Assembly (NCBI GenBank): GCA_030838245.1
Contig: JAUTXB010000282.1
Location: 1-19,424, forward strand
DNA: 19,424 nucleotides
Direction: 5' to 3'
Source: Acidimicrobiaceae bacterium
GTDB taxonomy: Bacteria > Actinomycetota > Acidimicrobiia > Acidimicrobiales > RAAP-2
Position numbers and translations under genes: made by a program. Below are positions 14,648 to 19,424 of this stretch, piece by piece. The notes below the pieces were generated by a model that saw only the letters and a program-made list of their open reading frames with translations, had not been told where the DNA came from and did not search any database. The number at the start of each line of letters is the position of its first letter. Positions within the stretch are counted from its first letter, which is position 1.

Positions 14648-16918
14648 CTACCCCGACGTCGTGCTGGGCTGAGTCAGGTCGTAGATGGTCGACCCGCCGA
14701 CGGTCTTCGCCGTGAAGTGGCTCGTGACCCAGCTGCTGATCTGGGATGCCGCACCACTAGAGCTTCCCCCACCGATGCCGCCCCCGCCCCCTCCGCGGCC
14801 TCCGCCCGAGATGAAGTAGTGGATCTGGCCGGACTGAACGTACTGTTCGAACTGAGCCAGAGTGGGGGCCGGGTCGGTGCCGTTGAATCCACCGATGGCC
14901 ATGACCGGGTCGCCGGAAGCCAGCTGATAGCCGGCGGCAGAGTTCGAGTTGATGGTGGCCGCCACCCACTTGTATTGACCTGCGTCCTTCTGGAGCGCGT
15001 TCACCAGCGCCTTCCCGGGAGTACTGGCCTGCAGCAACCCGCCGGCGCTACCGCGCCCGGCAAAGCCGGGCGCGGTGCCAGTGGCCCCCGTCGCACCCGG
15101 TCCGAACCGGCCCCCACCCGCCGCACCCGCGGCGCCGCGGCCTCCGGCAAAGCCGGGAGGAACCTGGCCCGTGCCCCCGGCAGCCCCGGGGAAGCGTCCG
15201 CCTGCTGCCCCGGGGAAGGTGCGGCCACCAGCGCCGCCGAAGCCGGGACGGCCGAACCCCCCGGCGCCACCGAAACCACCCGGACCGAATGTCCCAGCCA
15301 CGGCTGGACCGGCAGAGGGAATGGCTCCAGCGTGGGGCGTGGCGATGGTGTCCACGGCGTAGGCCGCCGGTCCGGCGCCTGCCGCCACAATGGCCACGGC
15401 GGCGACGGCCGCGGCCATCCGGCCCCGCAGGCGCGGGACCACGGCAATAGCCAGACCGGTCGCCACGCAACCCACCAGGACGAGGAAACGCAGAGCAGGG
15501 ACCCACGTCGGGGTCCGGCTCAACAACCTGAAGGCCCAGACCCCCGTCAGGGCGAGGGTGGCACCGAGCACGATGCGCACCCACCACTGCTCTCGGCGCT
15601 GCCACAGCATGACCGAGCCGATACCGACTAGGGCGGCGATAGCCGGCGCCAGGGCCACCGTGTAATAGGGATGGATGATGCCTGCGGCGAAGCTGAAGAT
15701 GACCCCGGTCAGCAGGAGCCACCCGCCCCAAAACACCAGAGCGGCTCGGGTCCGGTCGGTACGGGCGGCCCGCAACGTGATCCACAGCCCCGCCGCCAAC
15801 AGGACCAGGGCGGCCGGGAGCAACCAGGAGATCTGGCCGCCCATGGACGGTCCGAACAGGCGGCTCCAACCGGTCGCGCCCCAACGGGAGCCCGCAGCCC
15901 CGCCGCCGCCGATGCTCCCCGCCTCGTTTCCCGACAACCGACCGAAGCCGTTGTAACCGAAGATGAGGTTCAGGATGCTGTTGTCCTGGGAGCCACCGAT
16001 GTACGGCCGGCTCCCGGCGGGGGTCAGGGCCACTGCCGCCACCCACCACCCGGCCGAGACGATGAGGGCGACGGCGGCCAACAGGAGCTGGCGGATTCGC
16101 CGTCCGAGGGGCGTGGGGGCGAACAGCAGGTAGACCAGGCCGATGACCGGCACGATGATGAATGCCTGCAGCATCTTGGTGATGAACCCGGTGCCGACGC
16201 AGGCCATGGCTATCACCAACCACCAGGTCTGGGTTCGCTCGAGAGCCCGAACGGTGGCGTATGCCGCCACCACGAGCAACAGCACCAACAAGGAGTCGGG
16301 GTTGTTGAAGCGGAACATGAGTACCGCCACCGGAGTCAGGGCCATGAGCGCCCCCGAGATCAGCGCGGCCCCAGGGCTGAACCACCTCCGGACGGTGGCG
16401 TAGAGAACCCCGACCGTCGCCACGCCCTCGAGGGCCTGGGGCACGAGGATGCTCCAGGAGTTCACGCCGAAGATGCGGGCGGAGAGCTCCATCACCCACA
16501 GGGAGGCGGGGGGCTTGTCGACGGTGATGAAATTGGACGCGTCGGACGAACCGAAGAAGAAGGCCTTCCAGCTCTTTGTCCCGGCCTGTACGGCGGCCGA
16601 ATAGAAGGAGTTGGCCCAGCCCGAATCGCCCAGGGCCCACAGGTAGGCCACGGCGGTGGACACCAGGAGCACGATGAGGCTGGGCCGGACCCAGCGGGGA
16701 TCGTCGGGTCGGCCCTGGATGAAACGCCGCATCCGGCCGGGACGCCCTGGTTCGGGTTCGGGCGGCTGCAATTCGGCTTCGGGAACCACCGATTCGAGCA
16801 GCATCGTCACCGGCGTGGCCCGCCGATGAGCCTCTGCGCCAGGCGCCGTCGGGTTCCCGTCCAACTCGCTTCGGTGTGGCTGTCCTCGATCATGGGTGCC
16901 ACTGTGGGCAATCTGCAC
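14648..16918 (-). CDS. GT39-type (ArnT/PMT-like) membrane glycosyltransferase with exported Gly-rich C-terminal region
   Basis: This is a large polytopic enzyme expected to move a sugar from a polyprenyl-phosphate donor to an acceptor on the outer face of the membrane. The first helix (PSLIVLLVSTAVAYLWALGD) is followed by the loop with the acidic and aromatic residues GWANSFYSAAVQAG and TVDKPPASLWVMELSARIFG, typical of this family. About ten more helices follow, with GIIHPYYTVALAPAIAALVG near the centre. The C-terminal 250 residues are extracytoplasmic. They have a very Gly/Ala/Pro-rich stretch (encoded near 15040-15300) and then a small folded domain (KALVNALQKDAGQYKWVAAT). GTG 16918 gives 756 residues; ATG 16804 would give 718 and is also plausible, as the N-terminus is poorly conserved. 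A 17-bp array lies upstream. Acceptor and sugar are unknown. Confidence 0.9.
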   Translation of the reverse strand: MQIAHSGTHDRGQPHRSELDGNPTAPGAEAHRRATPVTMLLESVVPEAELQPPEPEPGRPGRMRRFIQGRPDDPRWVRPSLIVLLVSTAVAYLWALGDSGWANSFYSAAVQAGTKSWKAFFFGSSDASNFITVDKPPASLWVMELSARIFGVNSWSILVPQALEGVATVGVLYATVRRWFSPGAALISGALMALTPVAVLMFRFNNPDSLLVLLLVVAAYATVRALERTQTWWLVIAMACVGTGFITKMLQAFIIVPVIGLVYLLFAPTPLGRRIRQLLLAAVALIVSAGWWVAAVALTPAGSRPYIGGSQDNSILNLIFGYNGFGRLSGNEAGSIGGGGAAGSRWGATGWSRLFGPSMGGQISWLLPAALVLLAAGLWITLRAARTDRTRAALVFWGGWLLLTGVIFSFAAGIIHPYYTVALAPAIAALVGIGSVMLWQRREQWWVRIVLGATLALTGVWAFRLLSRTPTWVPALRFLVLVGCVATGLAIAVVPRLRGRMAAAVAAVAIVAAGAGPAAYAVDTIATPHAGAIPSAGPAVAGTFGPGGFGGAGGFGRPGFGGAGGRTFPGAAGGRFPGAAGGTGQVPPGFAGGRGAAGAAGGGRFGPGATGATGTAPGFAGRGSAGGLLQASTPGKALVNALQKDAGQYKWVAATINSNSAAGYQLASGDPVMAIGGFNGTDPAPTLAQFEQYVQSGQIHYFISGGGRGGGGGGIGGGSSSGAASQISSWVTSHFTAKTVGGSTIYDLTQPSTTSG

Positions 16919-16967
16919 GCGGATTGGCTGGGTCCTTGCTGAGTGCCACCTGTGAATCCCGATGAGC

Positions 16968-17069
16968 CAGACCCCTCAGGCAGCCAGTTTGCCCAATCAG
17001 CCGATTCGCTCATCCAGCCGCTCGGCGCAGCCAGCCACTCGGCCCAGCCAGCCCCTGGGCCCAGCCAGC
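16968..17069. repeat. 17-bp-period tandem array (consensus CNCTCGGCCCAGCCAGC), 6 units
   Basis: The units, each exactly 17 bp, are cagacccctcaggcagc (16968), cagtttgcccaatcagc (16985), cgattcgctcatccagc (17002), cgctcggcgcagccagc (17019), cactcggcccagccagc (17036) and ccctgggcccagccagc (17053). All end in CAGC. Similarity is highest at the right end and falls off to the left, as in a decaying array. It fills the gap between the secreted-protein gene and the glycosyltransferase gene. Confidence 0.85.
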
Positions 17070-17131
17070 CTCGTTGCGCCGGTTGCACGCGTTCGAGCTA
17101 GGTCAGCGCTGGATGCACCCCTACCTTCGAA

Positions 17132-17722
17132 TTACTGCAGTGACTTGTCCTGAGCCAGCGCCGCGTTCGACAGGGTCTTTTGCTGGGCGGCCGTGAGAGG
17201 TGTGGGCGTCGGCGTGGTTGTGGTGGTGCTGCTGGACGTGGCGGGCACGTTCACGTCGAGGGCCATGACCGAGAGCACCTTGCCGCGCTGCCAGACGATG
17301 GCGTAGGTCGCCTGGCCGCTGGTTACCTCGACCGCGCTGGACCCCAGCTGCTTGGGTGGTTTCTGGGAGGTGGTCACTGTCACGGACTTCTTCAGCGAAG
17401 TCAGCGCGCTGGTGACCGCCTTTTGCGTGTTGCAGGCCAGAATCTCTGACTCCAACCCTGTCTTGCCCACGCTGTCCTCGTAGAGGACCGCCGCCGCCTT
17501 CGGGCAACCGGCCTGTCCCGTCTTGGAACTGCTTGTCGGCTTCTGGACTGTCTTGGGGAAGCCCAATTGCTTCGCCACTGAGGTCGACAGGAGTCCCGTT
17601 ATCGGCTTGGAGGCTACCGAGCTGGCCGAGGCGCTGGCCGCAGGGACTCCGACGGACGCACCGGCAACGGACAGTGCGCCCAGTGCGGATGCGGCAACAA
17701 TAAGTCTTCCTCGTGTGAACAT
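17132..17722 (-). CDS. Hypothetical secreted protein
   Basis: This 196-residue protein has a clear Sec signal peptide (MFTRGRLIVAASALGALSVA, then ASVGVPAASASA) and no lipobox cysteine. The mature chain is Ser/Thr/Lys-rich. Two cysteines (in QAGCPKAAAV and ILACNTQKAV) could form one disulfide. It ends with a Thr/Pro linker (TTTTTPTPTP) and a short charged helix. ATG 17722 is chosen because GAAAGG lies about 7 nt upstream; the frame extends to 17791 but without a better signal. I do not recognise the family. It precedes the GT39 gene on the same strand with a 213-bp gap that holds a 17-bp array. The Thr-rich tail would suit glycosylation, and the neighbouring enzyme may act on it, but that is speculation. 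Confidence 0.8.
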   Translation of the reverse strand: MFTRGRLIVAASALGALSVAGASVGVPAASASASSVASKPITGLLSTSVAKQLGFPKTVQKPTSSSKTGQAGCPKAAAVLYEDSVGKTGLESEILACNTQKAVTSALTSLKKSVTVTTSQKPPKQLGSSAVEVTSGQATYAIVWQRGKVLSVMALDVNVPATSSSTTTTTPTPTPLTAAQQKTLSNAALAQDKSLQ

Positions 17723-17744
17723 CGACAACCTTTCGGGCACGGCT

Positions 17745-17915
17745 TCATCGCCGCCCATGGACCGTGATCCCTCCGTGTGAGAGGACCTCAACTTCTACCG
17801 CAAGGAGGTCCACCACCCGCAACCGAGCGAGGCCGTCCTTGGGCTCCGAGACCGTGCTGATGGAGCCCAACGCGCGGGTCAGTACGGGCCCTACGCTATC
17901 GGCCTTGGCCACCAC
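17745..17915 (-). other. Short unrecognised reading frame, possible gene remnant
   Basis: From GTG 17915 this frame encodes 56 residues, including VVAKADSVGPVLTRALGSIS and LARLRVVDLLAVEVEVLSHG, and stops at 17745. The frame is open for about 21 codons further upstream, without a better start. The mix of hydrophobic and charged residues and high GC at third positions resemble real coding sequence. However, there is no Shine-Dalgarno and I do not recognise a family. It lies in the region upstream of the secreted protein, so it may be a decayed gene, a small protein or chance. Confidence 0.25.
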
Positions 17916-17982
17916 AATTGCCAGCGGGGCGCCGACGTCGGTTCGATGAGGCCTCTTGGGGCGGCTTCCAGTCAGTCAACCG

Positions 17983-18219
17983 TCACGACTCGAGAGCGCC
18001 CTCCGCAGACGTCCCGGGGTCGCCAGACGACCACGAGTCGCCTCGCCGCTGGCGCAGTCCACCGCTCAGCTCCCACAGCGTGATGGTCCCGGCGGCGCAC
18101 GCCGCTACCACCACGAAACCGGACAGAGCCACCATGCCCAACGCGTTCGAGGCACGCTCTTTTAGCCTGGCTCCTGACTTGGTCGACCGCACGTTGCCTT
18201 CCCTCACGTCCTGCACCAA
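17983..18219 (-). CDS. Small predicted membrane protein, unknown function
   Basis: This 78-residue protein has a basic N-terminus (STKSGARLKERASNALG), one clear hydrophobic segment (MVALSGFVVVAACAAGTITL) and a polar tail, giving a probable N-in single-pass topology. The start is TTG 18219, or GTG 18216 one codon later. AGGAAGG lies just upstream with good spacing for the GTG. I do not recognise a family. It is divergent from the response regulator gene and could be part of the same envelope-sensing locus. The alternative longer overlapping frame on this strand (17972-18526) has no such support. Confidence 0.5.
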   Translation of the reverse strand: MVQDVREGNVRSTKSGARLKERASNALGMVALSGFVVVAACAAGTITLWELSGGLRQRRGDSWSSGDPGTSAEGALES

Positions 18220-18505
18220 TGCCCTTCCTCGGTCGTGCCACAGCCGGTCCTACCGCTCTGATGCTCAGCGTGAACGGCCAACATGAACGCCACCTGTGTC
18301 CATCCCCAGTGCAGGCCGGGAAATGCACCGAGCGCAGGCCCGAAGCACGTAGAGGAGGCCGGAGAAGCGCCGGTGAATGCTGGAGAAGGCGCCGAAAGCC
18401 GAGCTCAGGCAACCTTGGTATGGGCGCATCCACAGCGGGCTCACAGGGAGCCCACATCTGACGCATAGTTGGTACCGCGATGGTGTCGTCTCGGAGGTGG
18501 TGCAG
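18220..18505. promoter_or_regulatory. Divergent intergenic region upstream of the two-component system
   Basis: No convincing gene lies here. A perfect inverted repeat GGGCTC-ACAGG-GAGCCC (18437-18453) could be an operator, and CATAGT (18463-18468) is a weak -10 candidate for the response regulator gene. Short forward frames in this stretch have arginine-rich, nonsense-like translations. Confidence 0.35.
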
Positions 18506-19201
18506 GTGACGGTTCTGACCGGTCAACGGATTCTGGTAGTGGACGATGAGCCCTCGATCGTCGACTCGGTAGCGACGTCGCTGCGCTACGAGGGGTTCGA
18601 GGTGGACGAGGCCACGAACGGGCGGGATGCGCTCGCTGCCGCCCAGGAGCGTCCGCCCGACCTCATCGTGTTGGACGTGATGCTCCCCGACCTGGACGGG
18701 TTCGAGGTGACCCGCCGGCTTCGAGGCGACGGCATACGGGTCCCCATCTTGTTCCTCACCGCCCGCGATGCGCTGGAGGACCGCGTGGCCGGGCTCACCA
18801 TCGGCGGGGACGACTACGTGACCAAGCCCTTTGCCCTGGCCGAGATCATCGCCCGCACTCGGGCCATCCTGCGGCGATCACAGGCCGACACCGGCGATGA
18901 CGGGATGCTCCGGTTTGCCGACATCGAGATGGACGAGGGGGCACACGAGGTCCGGCGGGACGGCAAGCTCATTCACCTGACGGCCACCGAGTTCTCGCTC
19001 TTACGGTTCTTCTTGCTGAACCCCCGCATCGTCTTGTCCAAGTCGCAGATACTCGACTACGTGTGGCACTACGACTTCGGCGGTGACGCCAGCGTGGTGG
19101 AGACCTACGTGAGCTACTTGCGCAAGAAGCTCGAGGCCCATGGCCCACCGCTGATCCACACCCTTCGCCTGGTCGGGTACGTGCTCAAAGAAGACCAGTA
19201 G
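18506..19201 (+). CDS. Two-component response regulator, OmpR/PhoB family
   Basis: This is a 231-residue transcriptional regulator activated by phosphorylation. The receiver domain has ILVVDDEPS (acidic pair), the phospho-acceptor Asp57 in LIVLDVMLPDLDG, the LTA switch residue and KPF lysine. The C-terminal winged-helix domain shows LRFADIEMDEGAHEVRRDGK, LTATEFSLLRFFLLNP and VVETYVSYLRKKLE, with the terminal TLRLVGYVLKE hairpin. GTG 18506 is preferred because GGAGG (18493-18497) is 8 nt away. GTG 18497 and 18500 are in frame but overlap or abut that site. It is followed 9 bp later by a histidine kinase gene. The MprA/TcrA-like group of actinobacterial regulators is the closest I can name. The signal is unknown. 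Confidence 0.95.
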   Translation: MTVLTGQRILVVDDEPSIVDSVATSLRYEGFEVDEATNGRDALAAAQERPPDLIVLDVMLPDLDGFEVTRRLRGDGIRVPILFLTARDALEDRVAGLTIGGDDYVTKPFALAEIIARTRAILRRSQADTGDDGMLRFADIEMDEGAHEVRRDGKLIHLTATEFSLLRFFLLNPRIVLSKSQILDYVWHYDFGGDASVVETYVSYLRKKLEAHGPPLIHTLRLVGYVLKEDQ

Positions 19202-19210
19202 CGGTCGCCG

Positions 19211-19424
19211 ATGTCCCTTCGGATCCGCCTGCTCCTGGCTGTAGGGGCGGTCGCACTGATTGCGCTCCTGGCCGCCGACGTGGCTACGTACTCGGCTCTG
19301 CGCTCGTTCCTCCTCACCCAAGTCGACCGGAGCCTGATCGTGCCGCTGCACGGCCCGAACCAGAACCTCGGGGGCTCCGGGAGTCAAGGCACCGTCCCGT
19401 TCAATCCGTCCGAACCGACCCAAC
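19211..19424 (+). CDS. Sensor histidine kinase, N-terminal part (partial at window edge)
   Basis: The frame opens at ATG 19211 with MSLRIRLLLAVGAVALIALL and continues AADVATYSALRSFLLTQVDR into an extracytoplasmic region. It then runs off the right edge after 71 codons. A short basic N-terminus, a first membrane helix and a following SALRSFLLTQVDRSL stretch are typical of class I sensor kinases paired with OmpR-type regulators. The catalytic HisKA and HATPase domains lie outside the window. It begins 9 bp after the response regulator and is surely its partner. Confidence 0.85.
   Translation, partial: MSLRIRLLLAVGAVALIALLAADVATYSALRSFLLTQVDRSLIVPLHGPNQNLGGSGSQGTVPFNPSEPTQ

Noticed and set aside
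15048..16942. Long frames on both strands inside the GT39 gene
   Set aside because: They are shadows of a GC-rich membrane protein gene, with Arg/Gly/Pro/His-rich translations and no domains.
8844..17069. CRISPR-like interpretation of the 17-bp arrays
   Set aside because: Units are contiguous and much shorter than CRISPR repeat-spacer units, there are no unique spacers of constant length, and there are no cas genes.
16807..17088. Trp-rich minus-strand frame across the array upstream of GT39
   Set aside because: The Trp pattern comes directly from the 17-bp repeat read in one frame, and it overlaps the glycosyltransferase start.

Overview
The window is GC-rich chromosomal DNA with densely packed genes, many GTG or TTG starts and several apparently leaderless genes. 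Gene content and codon use suggest a high-GC actinobacterium. An Acidimicrobiia-like lineage is my inference from overall character and was not tested. I see no phage, IS element, CRISPR array, rRNA or tRNA.

Layout. 1-848 (-): N-terminal half of dihydroxy-acid dehydratase IlvD, running off the left edge. 849-1318: a gene-poor stretch with a short ORF resembling the start of a homocysteine S-methyltransferase and a perfect 3 x 14-bp tandem repeat. 1319-2662 (+): an NCS1-type nucleobase permease. 2730-3803 (+): a luciferase-like flavin oxidoreductase. Converging on it are a branched-chain-amino-acid-type ABC substrate-binding protein (3813-5033, -) and a CorA-type Mg transporter (5187-6197, -), separated by a GGTTCAGA repeat array. 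6317-8409 (+): a two-gene DrrAB-like ABC exporter, followed by a small basic protein of unknown function (8503-8865).

8918-10381 (-) is a GlcD-type FAD-binding oxidase/dehydrogenase. Divergent from it is a tight three-gene unit (10651-13929, +): a second luciferase-like monooxygenase, an SGNH/GDSL hydrolase that overlaps it by one base, and an IclR regulator. This looks like a small regulated catabolic cassette with unknown substrate. 17722 to 14023 (-) holds a secreted protein, a GT39-type membrane glycosyltransferase and PdxH, probably partly co-transcribed. The right end has a small predicted membrane protein (-) divergent from an OmpR-type response regulator and the start of its histidine kinase (+).

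The most unusual feature is repeat structure. Three separate arrays at gene boundaries share a 17-bp period but have different core sequences (8844-8913, 10413-10517, 16968-17069). There is also the 14-bp x 3 array, the 8/6-mer array that supplies the corA stop codon, and in-frame Gly/Ser/Ala/Pro-rich expansions inside four unrelated enzymes. Family calls rest on motifs and recall; no database search was run.
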